Shown here: positions 28,264-37,165 of the stretch, piece after piece
Position numbering within the stretch: the stretch's first letter is position 1
How the letters are laid out: each line of letters starts with the position of its first letter
From: a virus
DNA length: 64,000 nt
IMG/VR virus record: IMGVR_UViG_3300027621_000003
Location: 1 to 64,000 of that record
Direction: 5' to 3' (one strand)
Translations under genes and position numbers: made by a program
The notes under the pieces: model-generated
The model's input: the letters and a program-made list of their open reading frames with translations, nothing else
Told to the model about the DNA's origin: nothing
Databases searched by the model: none

Positions 28264-29112
28264 TTAGAACGGTAAGTCCTCAGCAGGTTCGTCAAATAAT
28301 TGTGGGTCTGCAGGAGCCGCGGGTGCTGATTTAGAACCACCCATCATCATATCTCCTGAATCACTGTACAAGTATTTACCTGTTTCACTATCCCAACGAG
28401 GTTCTTCACCACGAGAGATTGCTTCCAAATATTCTACAGGTTTCTTAGAGTAAACATCATTCCATGTCAACTCATCTTTCAACCACTCTTCCATAACATT
28501 AGCAGTCTCATGAAGAGGTGCTGGGTCATCATGCATAATAGTTTGGATTGTTGTGTAATCTTTTCCACCAGGAGTTTTAGATTTAACCAACTGTACAATA
28601 AGGTCTCTACCTTTTTGTGAATCAGTTACATCACCTTTCTGTCTCCAAATTGGAATGATTTTGTCAAGAATACCATCATTCTTGTAATTGTGTTTGAAAC
28701 GCCAAAACTTTACACCCTCGTCTTCAGCATCACGGTCAATAACCTTTACGATGTAAAATTTACGAGATTTGTATTGTTTAGCCAATTCTTTGTCTGACTC
28801 TTTGCCGGTAGACATCAACTCATCGTGAACCTCATTCAAAGGTGAACGTTCATTGTCATTTTTACCTGGGTCATAGAATTTTTGCCATTTACCACCCACT
28901 TGTAATTCATGGTACCAAACCTCTTTGAAAGGTGAAGAACCATCGGGTGTAGGAAGGATACGTACTCTACGTTGTCCTTGAGATTGCCCTTGTGGAAGAA
29001 TACAAGCAAAATACTTTTTCATTCTTTCCTCTTGGGACATTCGGTTAGAGTCTCCGAAAGACTGTGTGTTTTTTTCGTACTGTGAAAGTACTGCGTCAAG
29101 TGAACTCATCAT
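28264..29112 (-). CDS. gp32-like single-stranded DNA-binding protein
   Basis: A 282-residue protein. The N-terminus (SSLDAVLSQYEKN) and the core, with YFACILPQGQSQGQRRVRIL, KFYDPGKN, SRKFYIVKVIDRDAEDEGVK and FWRFKHNYKND, fit the gp32 OB-fold. The C-terminus is an Ala/Pro linker followed by the acidic tip FDEPAEDLPF, like the protein-interaction tip of bacterial SSB. There is only one Cys (YFACILP), so the zinc site of T4 gp32 is absent. It coats ssDNA and recruits the helicase and UvsX. A terminator upstream and a candidate promoter in the leader suggest its own transcript, continuing into uvsX. Two adjacent Met codons at the start are equivalent. Confidence 0.82.
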   Translation of the reverse strand: MMSSLDAVLSQYEKNTQSFGDSNRMSQEERMKKYFACILPQGQSQGQRRVRILPTPDGSSPFKEVWYHELQVGGKWQKFYDPGKNDNERSPLNEVHDELMSTGKESDKELAKQYKSRKFYIVKVIDRDAEDEGVKFWRFKHNYKNDGILDKIIPIWRQKGDVTDSQKGRDLIVQLVKSKTPGGKDYTTIQTIMHDDPAPLHETANVMEEWLKDELTWNDVYSKKPVEYLEAISRGEEPRWDSETGKYLYSDSGDMMMGGSKSAPAAPADPQLFDEPAEDLPF

Positions 29113-29140
29113 GTTTTTTGTTTAATTAGATTGTTTGTTT

Positions 29141-29174
29141 ATAAATTATAGTTGTTATTTTTCTGTTCGTCAAA
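29141..29174 (-). promoter_or_regulatory. Candidate host-type promoter for gp32 gene
   Basis: In minus sense, TTTG (29174-29171), 20 nt, then TATAATTTAT (29150-29141). This resembles the Bacteroidota promoter (TTG, about 19-20 nt, TAnnTTTG), although the final G is missing. It lies just downstream of the terminator at 29192-29214 and 28 nt before the first Met. Confidence 0.4.
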
Positions 29175-29191
29175 TTATTTCGCCAAATAAA

Positions 29192-29214
29192 AAAGGGCCA
29201 CAACGTGACCCTTT
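29192..29214 (-). terminator. Rho-independent terminator
   Basis: In minus sense, AAAGGGTCAC-GTT-GTGGCCCTTT (10-bp stem, one G-U) followed by TTTATTT. It ends the transcript of the 228-residue gene, 26 nt after its stop. Confidence 0.85.
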
Positions 29215-29239
29215 CAATATAGTAAAAAGTTGTTAAAAA

Positions 29240-29926
29240 TCAATACATTTTAAAGGATGTTCCTGTTGGTTCTGCACCATAATTATCAAATGATTTTTTA
29301 ATATCTGTAGGTACAATATCTTCAACCTCATCTGAAGTTAACACATATTCATTCTTTCCCGATTTTTCCAAATCATCTTGTTTGTCATCAAAAAAATCAG
29401 AAAGTTTTTGATTGAATGGTCCACTATCAAGACTTCTCAAGTTTAATTTTTCTTGAGGTGTTTTTGGTCTGTACTGTTCAATCTTTTCTTCCATAGAGTT
29501 TAACTTATTGAAAACATCATCCATAGCATTTAACTTGGTTTGTAATCCTTCAATTTGTTTAAACATCATATCAAAATATTCTTGTTGTTTAGTTTCTACA
29601 TTTTTTTGTGAATTAACTAAATCAGTAATATCTAATTCTTCAGAACCACTGTCACTTTCTTCACTCTTACCACTACCATCAATTTTTTCAACTTCAGTAT
29701 CAGTTGTTGTATCAATGACTTCAGGTGCCGCTGGTGCCGCTGCTAATGTCGGGTCTCCGCCAGGTGCTGCCGCAGGAGCCGCTGCAGGGTCTACAGGAGC
29801 CGCAGGGTCTTCAGGTGGTGGGGGTAAATCACCCAAGGCATCTTGTTCTACAATATACTTATTAATAGAATTGTGTCTTTTAATCTCTTCAATAATTTTT
29901 TTATCAATTGCCATTTTTTTAACCAT
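29240..29926 (-). CDS. Ala/Pro-linker acidic protein, unknown function
   Basis: A 228-residue protein (224 if the in-frame ATG at 29914, just after the preceding stop, is used; that start is A-rich and plausible). Residues about 34-70 are a low-complexity Pro/Ala linker (PPPPEDPAAPVDPAAAPAAA). Then comes an acidic Ser/Glu stretch (about 84-100) and a coiled-coil-like helix (about 105-150: QKNVETKQQEYFDMMFKQIE). The C-terminus is acidic. It overlaps the previous gene by 8 nt and is followed by a strong terminator, so it ends its transcript. The make-up suggests a scaffold or adaptor with flexible tether. No family recognised. Confidence 0.55.
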   Translation of the reverse strand: MVKKMAIDKKIIEEIKRHNSINKYIVEQDALGDLPPPPEDPAAPVDPAAAPAAAPGGDPTLAAAPAAPEVIDTTTDTEVEKIDGSGKSEESDSGSEELDITDLVNSQKNVETKQQEYFDMMFKQIEGLQTKLNAMDDVFNKLNSMEEKIEQYRPKTPQEKLNLRSLDSGPFNQKLSDFFDDKQDDLEKSGKNEYVLTSDEVEDIVPTDIKKSFDNYGAEPTGTSFKMY

Positions 29927-30143
29927 TTAATAATTGTTTAACACCTTGTGGTGTTTCAACTTGGACTCTTTTATTTGTTCTCATTGTGTTATCAACTCTT
30001 TCAATAAGACCGTCTCTGTCTCTAACTGTATAGCAATTACCAGTATCTAAATCACATACTTCGGTAAATCCATTTCCGGCATTTTTTTCTGTATATCTTG
30101 TGTTTTTACCAAGATAATTGTCTAAATGTTGTTTAATATTCAT
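29919..30143 (-). CDS. Small hypothetical protein
   Basis: A 74-residue protein, MNIKQHLDNYLGKNTRYTEK at the start. The middle (EVCDLDTGNCYTVRDRDGLIERVD) looks like a small beta-hairpin with a Cys pair, and the ending is VETPQGVKQLLNG. It overlaps the next gene by 8 nt and is preceded by a TATTTATT element. No function can be assigned. Confidence 0.5.
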   Translation of the reverse strand: MNIKQHLDNYLGKNTRYTEKNAGNGFTEVCDLDTGNCYTVRDRDGLIERVDNTMRTNKRVQVETPQGVKQLLNG

Positions 30144-30157
30144 AACTATAGTTTCTT

Positions 30158-30165
30158 AATAAATA
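30158..30165 (-). promoter_or_regulatory. TATTTATT element
   Basis: TATTTATT in gene sense, 14 nt upstream of the 74-residue gene and directly after the stop of the giant hub-like gene. Confidence 0.35.
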
Positions 30166-33100
30166 TCATTTAAAGTTAACAAGTTTATATTTAGATAATA
30201 ATTCAACTACATTTTCAGCCGATGTTCTAAAAGTATCCGCCATGTTTTTATTTGACTTAAGCCACTGAGTGTATTGGTCATCTGTTTGGAATCTTTTTTG
30301 TGGCCAATATTTAATCCACACTGTATACATATTTTCAACATAACTTTCTTTAGTATCCCAAACTAATGAACCGGTATTTCCAGTTGTAAATAATGGTGCA
30401 AATAACAAACTTTTAGATAAAACTTGTTCATTAAGATAATAGTCATTAATAAATTTAACTGAATTTGTAAATGACTCACCGGATGTACCCGTTGTAAATA
30501 CAGCACTTGGTTGGGCATATCCATTTTGGTTAGTTTTACAACCAAATTGTTTTTGGAAATATTTTTCTCTTCCTCCATAACTAATTTGTTGTGGAAAACT
30601 ACCACCACCTAATATTGTATTACCTAAATCATGATTGTATGTGTAGACGGAATTGTCATCATGACCATTAACATATGCGGTATATAAAACCATCGCTCTT
30701 GCCGGACCTAAAGTAACATTATCTCTAATTATTTTTGCCAAATCAGCAAATGATATTGATTGTTGTGTATTTTCAATTCCAAGAAATTTTTGATATTTAG
30801 GATTTGTTGATAACATATCTGCTTGACATTGTGATTGAAATGCTGACGAATATATAACATTAGTCTGAACACTATTACCAATAGTAATAACATTTACTGT
30901 TGGTTGTGTTGAGGCGACTTCAGTTTCTTTTTGTCTTTTTAATATCTGAACTAATTGTCCCAATAAATTAGCATTAATTGAAACCAATTGTTTTGTTATT
31001 AATGGTAATGAATAAATTGGCATCCTAACACCACTAAAAAATGTTTTAAAGTCACCGGCACTAATCGTATGTTCAACAGATTGAATCATATAGGGTCCTC
31101 TAAACATTGGTACATTCCTTAAGTTAAAATACATTGTAGGTTGAATCATCATATTTCCCATTGATTCTACCCTACATTCATAACTTCTATTTTTATATAA
31201 ATTATATAAACTAACGTTTTGAGTATTTGTTCTTCTACCACCAGCTTGGTTACTCATATCACTAATAACTCTGTTAGCTTCTGTTGTTGCAGCAGCATTA
31301 TTTTGGTCAAGTTGAATGCTATAAAAAACACTTTGGTTTCTAATTCCAAAATCAACATTAAATCCAACAACTTTATTTGATTGTGCCCAATCTGTTTTTG
31401 TACTTTTTAGTTCTGAAATCAATGGATTATCTGAGTTCCTTGATAAATCAAAGGCATCTGTTCTCCATCTGTAATCAGCATTTTCTCTCATATCTAAATG
31501 CTCACTTGGTTTTCCGGCATAATAACATACAAATTTTGGTTGTGACTCTCGGTAATCAACATCTAAAAAAGTACCAAATAACGAGTTTGCTAAGTCATTA
31601 GCCCTTTCTTCCTTAGGCTTAACACCTTGAGTAACTTCTCCCGCACCCCAAAAATTCATATATGCCGGTAATGGCATCATTTGAAATTGATTATCCGCAA
31701 TAATCCTACTTACAAAATCAATAATCCTTGCATCAAGTGATGTTGTTCCCGAAAAGAAATCTTTTAATTTAAAAACATCAACCAATACTTTATCACCAAT
31801 ATCCCTATTCGCCCTATCTAAGAACATAACATCTTGATATAATGTTTTATCTTTAAATTCACTTCCAGCAATCCACTTATCGTTAAATGATTTAAATGCT
31901 TCATAAAGTTCTACTTTAGGTTGCATACCGTCAATAGCGGATAATATTGGTTTTTCAGTTGTTTCTACATAATCAGGTAATTCTTTTCTCAATACAAACA
32001 TTAATTCACCCAAAACATAATTTAGATACTCATCATTATTTGTGTAAAAATCATTTATTGCTGTTATAAAATCCGTCTTTGTGTATATACCATTATTTAA
32101 TGATTTTTGAGTACCAAAAATTTTGATAAGTGGTGCAAAGTTTTTAACATTTCCTTCAGTAAACTCAACATTTAATGTTGGGAAAAAGTCAGTATAATAA
32201 CTTCCTGAATTTGAATACGTTAATCCTGTTGTTGTTGCAAATCCTACATATGTTTCCATTGCAATCCAAGCGTTTGGATATGCGGCTTTTGACTGTAATA
32301 AAGTTATTTGTGTTGCGGCTCCGTTTGTAACAGGAACACTATTTTGAACATATGCGTTATATGGATAAGGGTCAACAACTTTATTGTAGTTTGTTGTATT
32401 CAAAGTTGTAAATGTACCAAAGACACGTCTATTAAAATTACTTGGGTTTCCGTATTTAAAAACAACATCATAATTTACAAAAGATTGTATTACCGTATTG
32501 GCTTGTGTTAATTGAGCATTTCCACAATCAACAACATAATTATCCAAAGTACTTGTTAATGTGATTGTTGGAACTAACAACATTTGTGACATTAATCCTT
32601 GGAAGTTTCTATTGGCATAACTTGAGTCTGATAAATCTTCAGATGTTAAATCCGTAAATGATTTACAAAAATTTAAAAATTCAGTTTCAAATGAATCTAA
32701 AATTTCTGTTTTAAACGTTCCAAAAACATCATCAATTTTAGAATAAGTCTGACCAAATTTAACCACATCCTGTATTTCTAAATTTGGATAAACTTCTTTC
32801 ATGTATTCATTTGGTCCCGGTTTTGTAATACTTGATAATTCAAAGTATCCAAAATTAGGTGCCGCCCAAAATGGTCTAACAGAACCATTAAATACCGCTT
32901 TATTATTTTGAACTTCTTGTGTTTGTATTAATCCTGTTATTGTTTCCGTAAAACATTCACCAATAACTTGGTTGTATATGGTACCAAAACTTGGCATCAA
33001 CAAAGTCTTATATTGTTGGTTTGATTTAAATTTTGGTGAATTTTGTGTTTCAAATGTGGTAAAGAAATTGTTAAACTTTAACACTTGATTTGGTGTTGAA

Positions 33101-36100
33101 CTATATCCAGCTTGTGTTGATATTTGAGCGTTTGGTATTGCCCCAACAACTAATCCTTGACTAATTGCTGTTTGTATATCAGTATTTGTGTATCCCGTCA
33201 ACAATTCTTGGCCAGTAACTAAAAAGTATGTGTCATTAATAATCTTTGGATAAAATCCAAGATTCATTTGTACTTGTGATAAAACTAATGGTGGTTGTGA
33301 TATTGTGTCTTGAGCAACAATATTATAATTTTCATTGGTTGATGTAAATGTATATTGTTTCTGTAATGACGAACCATCGGGGTCATAAAGATTTGCAACA
33401 TTCACATTTTTCCAAACAGAATCTAAAATGTCTACATTTGTTTCAACATATGTTTTGTAACGGTGCCAAATAGAACCATATTTTATAATCCAAGCATATG
33501 GTAATTTATGTACACCACCAAATTTTGTTAGAGTGGTAAAAATATAATCTAAATCAGTAAAACCTTCTGTTGTAATGTTTTTATATTTTTCTCTTAATGT
33601 CGCAAGTGGTAATGAATTTAAAAACAAATATGCCGGTAAAACATATGGGGTTGTATTTGTATTATTTCTATCTTTATCAACACCATCTTGTAATGCGTTA
33701 ATAAAGAAAGGTGTATTTAACATTGATGTTGTTTGGAATGCATCAACATTTCCTGTTTTAGCTTGGTAATTTATTGGTCCTTCGGTTACCAAGAAACTAT
33801 TATTTAAACGTCTTTCTTTATAAAATTGATTAAAGGCCGCTAAAGTTCCTGTTGGTGCTACACCTGTAAGATTTCCCGACCCACCAACGGATAATATTGG
33901 TTTGGGTGTTGTTAATGTTTTAATGAAACAATTATTAACAAAAGGTCTATTGTTATTTAAACTATCAGCACTTTCATAATTGGTAATATATCTCTGAGTA
34001 TCATTTAAAAACAAACTTTTTGTTGTATCAAAAACATTACCTTTTGATGTTTTTACACCGGCCAAGTTTTCATTTTGCCAATCAGTAATAACAAATGGAT
34101 AAACATCCATTATGTTTGTTTGTGTTGACAATGTTGATTTAATATAATTTGATATGTTTGTTAATGATTGAATATTTTTATTCGTGGTTGGTTTTGATTT
34201 AATAAACGAACTATTTAAAATTGCGTAATCATTTTCCGTAATTGCTCTTAAATACTCAGAAGTAAATTCACCTCTAGTAAATTGTTGCCAACTAAGCCCA
34301 GTTCCGTCATTTGAAATACTTTTAAGAGCTAACGGGAAACCTTGTGGTGTAAAAGCAAAGTTTTTTAATATTTTTGTTAAACTTGGACTTGTAGAAGCAA
34401 GTGCTGTTCTTATGTTGGAAACCTCTAAATCGGATAATGTATTATATACTGATAATTGTTTTGCTCCTGATGTAGACAATCTATCCCAATATGATGCCAA
34501 TAAGACTCTCTCATAAATTTCATAAATAAATTTAACACTATCATAATCACTATACGGTATGTTTGTTGTGGGGAATTCAATACCGTTTACAGTAATTCTA
34601 CTTATAACATTGGCTTCGTTATTACTACCATTTGGGCCCATATTAATACTAGCTCTTTGAGCTAATCCTTTCATATATTCTTCAACAAATTGAACTTCAG
34701 GCCAAACCTTATAATCATTCGCTCTTGTTTTTGATATTTCTGACGGGTCACCTGGGTATCTTAATTCAAACCTTTCACCATCAGGATTGTTTGTTTCAAC
34801 AAAATATTGTGGCCAAGGATATACTGGAATATCTTTTAAAGCGTTTTGGTCCGTTTGTTGTACTAAATCTTTACTATCAGTACTAACGGAAGATTTTGTA
34901 TTATCAAACACCGCATTTTTTCTAATTGGGTTTAACCTCTGACTCCAAGCTTGACTATGTACATCATCCATTAATCTATAAAACGCTTCAACGGACGCAA
35001 ATATCATTGCCATGATATTTCTCATTGTTGGTTTAAATCCTAAACCATCATTACCTTCAATTTTTTTAGATAAAAACTCATTTAACGCAAGAACAATTTT
35101 TTCTTTTTGTTGGGACAAATCTTCAAATGTTTTATCTAAGATGTCTGAAAAGTTACCAGGTCCGTCAAATACAAAATTATAGGTTGGTGGAATAAAACTA
35201 TTTCCAGTATCATTAGAAAATGTTCTAAAGAATATTGATTCCGATGCTGTTAAACCTGAAATTTCAGCTGTACTAAGTGCTTCTCTTTTATATCTAATTT
35301 TAAATGTTTCCGCCCAGTTAATATCATTTTCACTTATACTTTTTCTAACAGAGTCCGAACCAACTAAATTAGAACTATCGTTAGTCACATCACCCATGAC
35401 TTTATTAGAACCAACTAATCCAACTACTTCTCTAACAGAAAAACCTGTTTGGAGAGATGTTTGTAGTGCAGATGGTATTATTGTTGGTTGTATAGTTAAA
35501 TTGTTAATTTTAGTAACTTTTGATGTTTGTTTTTTACCATCAATTGTAAATGTTCCCGGGTCACTTAATGTTTTATTTTTAGCCAAATCAACTTTATATC
35601 CATCAACTAATTGTTTTAGTTGTGAATACGCATTAACTTGTAATTGTAAATTAGCTCTAGTGTTATTATTGTAAATGTAAGTAAGTACACCATTTTTACC
35701 ACCAACAACACTAGGGTCTAACACAAAAATTTTTTCTTGGTCAAGATATTTCTTAGACCAACTAGTATCATCAGTTGATAACACACTATCTCTTAAACTT
35801 GTTAATAATTTAAAATATGTATCACAATCAGAAAGTGGTGTAAAATCCGTTTGTCCAAAACTTTGTTGTAAATTTTTTTCTAACGCCTCTAATCTAGCTT
35901 TTAATTCGGGAAATGAAAGTTCTGGAAGATTTGGTGAAATTAAACCTAATGCTTTATATCTTTTGTAAACATCTCTAATGGTTTGACCACCTTTTGTTAC
36001 CCTTACTGAAGATGTTGTAACATCAGGGTTTCCATTAGATGTTTGAGCCGCGTTTACACCAGGAGAATTTGGTGCGGTATTGTTAATTCTATAATCCGTT

Positions 36101-36855
36101 GTATACATAAACGGTACGGCAAACAAAGCACCAACTTGTGTTTCCGCTAAAATTGTATATTTGTAAGAATAAAATTTTAAACTAATTCTATAGTTTCCAG
36201 TATTACCTTCAAACGCCGCAGAAAAATTAGTTAAAATAAGTTGATATCTAATTGCTTTACCATAATACCCTTTTAATGTTAAATAAAATGTTGGATACGG
36301 TAAGTTAAAGAAGCAGGCATATTCTGAGTTTTCACCTTTTTCAAATAATGCTCTTCCTTGAACATCAATTAACACAACTTCAACTGTTGGTGTTAAACTT
36401 CTTGTGTTTTTAATTCTTATACTTTCAATACCTAATAAACCAGTATCTTCACTGTTAATTGTGTTTTGTTTAATATAAAAATCGTCACTTTTGTTTTGTT
36501 GTTGTACATTGGTTTTACTTGGTTGGTTTGTACCTTTACCATCAACAGTGTTTAAACCAGTAATTTCATTTAGATAATTGTTATTCAGTGTTGTTTTTCC
36601 ACCAGGTCTTAAAAAGTTAATTGATGCGATTGGTGTTGTTTGTACTGCATCTGTAAGAGCGGAACCAACGGCTAATTTTGTTCTTGGTAACATTTTTGCT
36701 TCCAAGTTGGCATACATAACAAGGTCTTCATGATGTATTGGTCTATCCATTGGTTGACCAAGACTATTCTCAACCTTATTTGGGTCAATTAAAAATATAT
36801 TATCATAATCGGATTCAATGTAGATATTGTCCGTTGTACCAAAATTATCTGCCAT
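30166..36855 (-). CDS. Giant baseplate hub-like protein
   Basis: A 2229-residue protein, the largest here. Residues about 150-245 (TPTVEVVLIDVQGRALFEKG, then FYLTLKGYYGKAIRYQLILT and RISLKFYSYKY) and about 1840-1960 (YECRVESMGNMMIQPTMYFN, MFRGPYMIQSVEHTISAGDF) look like the two halves of a gp27/gpD-type hub fold, split by a very long insertion. Residues about 2005-2229 are a separate helical domain, possibly a degenerate cell-wall hydrolase (low confidence). It follows the gp53-like gene with an 11-nt overlap. T4 gp27 is only about 390 residues, so the extra 1800 may add hub spikes or chamber walls. The hub assignment is by pattern and context. Confidence 0.6.
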   Translation of the reverse strand: MADNFGTTDNIYIESDYDNIFLIDPNKVENSLGQPMDRPIHHEDLVMYANLEAKMLPRTKLAVGSALTDAVQTTPIASINFLRPGGKTTLNNNYLNEITGLNTVDGKGTNQPSKTNVQQQNKSDDFYIKQNTINSEDTGLLGIESIRIKNTRSLTPTVEVVLIDVQGRALFEKGENSEYACFFNLPYPTFYLTLKGYYGKAIRYQLILTNFSAAFEGNTGNYRISLKFYSYKYTILAETQVGALFAVPFMYTTDYRINNTAPNSPGVNAAQTSNGNPDVTTSSVRVTKGGQTIRDVYKRYKALGLISPNLPELSFPELKARLEALEKNLQQSFGQTDFTPLSDCDTYFKLLTSLRDSVLSTDDTSWSKKYLDQEKIFVLDPSVVGGKNGVLTYIYNNNTRANLQLQVNAYSQLKQLVDGYKVDLAKNKTLSDPGTFTIDGKKQTSKVTKINNLTIQPTIIPSALQTSLQTGFSVREVVGLVGSNKVMGDVTNDSSNLVGSDSVRKSISENDINWAETFKIRYKREALSTAEISGLTASESIFFRTFSNDTGNSFIPPTYNFVFDGPGNFSDILDKTFEDLSQQKEKIVLALNEFLSKKIEGNDGLGFKPTMRNIMAMIFASVEAFYRLMDDVHSQAWSQRLNPIRKNAVFDNTKSSVSTDSKDLVQQTDQNALKDIPVYPWPQYFVETNNPDGERFELRYPGDPSEISKTRANDYKVWPEVQFVEEYMKGLAQRASINMGPNGSNNEANVISRITVNGIEFPTTNIPYSDYDSVKFIYEIYERVLLASYWDRLSTSGAKQLSVYNTLSDLEVSNIRTALASTSPSLTKILKNFAFTPQGFPLALKSISNDGTGLSWQQFTRGEFTSEYLRAITENDYAILNSSFIKSKPTTNKNIQSLTNISNYIKSTLSTQTNIMDVYPFVITDWQNENLAGVKTSKGNVFDTTKSLFLNDTQRYITNYESADSLNNNRPFVNNCFIKTLTTPKPILSVGGSGNLTGVAPTGTLAAFNQFYKERRLNNSFLVTEGPINYQAKTGNVDAFQTTSMLNTPFFINALQDGVDKDRNNTNTTPYVLPAYLFLNSLPLATLREKYKNITTEGFTDLDYIFTTLTKFGGVHKLPYAWIIKYGSIWHRYKTYVETNVDILDSVWKNVNVANLYDPDGSSLQKQYTFTSTNENYNIVAQDTISQPPLVLSQVQMNLGFYPKIINDTYFLVTGQELLTGYTNTDIQTAISQGLVVGAIPNAQISTQAGYSSTPNQVLKFNNFFTTFETQNSPKFKSNQQYKTLLMPSFGTIYNQVIGECFTETITGLIQTQEVQNNKAVFNGSVRPFWAAPNFGYFELSSITKPGPNEYMKEVYPNLEIQDVVKFGQTYSKIDDVFGTFKTEILDSFETEFLNFCKSFTDLTSEDLSDSSYANRNFQGLMSQMLLVPTITLTSTLDNYVVDCGNAQLTQANTVIQSFVNYDVVFKYGNPSNFNRRVFGTFTTLNTTNYNKVVDPYPYNAYVQNSVPVTNGAATQITLLQSKAAYPNAWIAMETYVGFATTTGLTYSNSGSYYTDFFPTLNVEFTEGNVKNFAPLIKIFGTQKSLNNGIYTKTDFITAINDFYTNNDEYLNYVLGELMFVLRKELPDYVETTEKPILSAIDGMQPKVELYEAFKSFNDKWIAGSEFKDKTLYQDVMFLDRANRDIGDKVLVDVFKLKDFFSGTTSLDARIIDFVSRIIADNQFQMMPLPAYMNFWGAGEVTQGVKPKEERANDLANSLFGTFLDVDYRESQPKFVCYYAGKPSEHLDMRENADYRWRTDAFDLSRNSDNPLISELKSTKTDWAQSNKVVGFNVDFGIRNQSVFYSIQLDQNNAAATTEANRVISDMSNQAGGRRTNTQNVSLYNLYKNRSYECRVESMGNMMIQPTMYFNLRNVPMFRGPYMIQSVEHTISAGDFKTFFSGVRMPIYSLPLITKQLVSINANLLGQLVQILKRQKETEVASTQPTVNVITIGNSVQTNVIYSSAFQSQCQADMLSTNPKYQKFLGIENTQQSISFADLAKIIRDNVTLGPARAMVLYTAYVNGHDDNSVYTYNHDLGNTILGGGSFPQQISYGGREKYFQKQFGCKTNQNGYAQPSAVFTTGTSGESFTNSVKFINDYYLNEQVLSKSLLFAPLFTTGNTGSLVWDTKESYVENMYTVWIKYWPQKRFQTDDQYTQWLKSNKNMADTFRTSAENVVELLSKYKLVNFK

Positions 36856-37165
36856 AATAGAAGAAATAGTTGTCTAAACCATTTTTATAGTCTTGTAATG
36901 AAGATATGAGTGGATATGGAATTGTCAATATAGCATTATTTGGAATATTCCATTCTAATCCACCATATTCAGGATTGCCTTGTAATATTAACCAACCAAA
37001 AAAAGGTGTTCCATAATATTGTTGGGATACTTTGTCTAACCTACTAAATCCAGTTCTGTAGATATATCTTTGGTCAGATGATTTTGACTGTAGTGGAATA
37101 AATGGAACCACAGTTTGTTCACCATTAATTGAAAATTGTTGATATCGGTTGTAATAAGCATCCAT
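36845..37165 (-). CDS. Baseplate wedge protein, gp53-like (LysM-like)
   Basis: A 106-residue protein. The core, RLDKVSQQYYGTPFFGWLIL followed by QGNPEYGGLEWNIPNNAILTIP, matches the gp53/LysM-type baseplate pattern ('D.is...YGd...w..I...N'). In T4, gp53 clamps neighbouring wedges together. Its ATG overlaps the preceding stop as TAATG, and its end overlaps the hub gene by 11 nt, so it is translationally tied to both. Confidence 0.75.
   Translation of the reverse strand: MDAYYNRYQQFSINGEQTVVPFIPLQSKSSDQRYIYRTGFSRLDKVSQQYYGTPFFGWLILQGNPEYGGLEWNIPNNAILTIPYPLISSLQDYKNGLDNYFFYYGR

Noticed and set aside
29508-29930. Plus-strand frame of 140 codons opposite the Ala/Pro-linker gene
   Set aside because: Antisense of an Ala/Pro-rich coding segment (Gly/Ala mirror). 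No leader signal, and it runs against a clear minus-strand operon with terminator.
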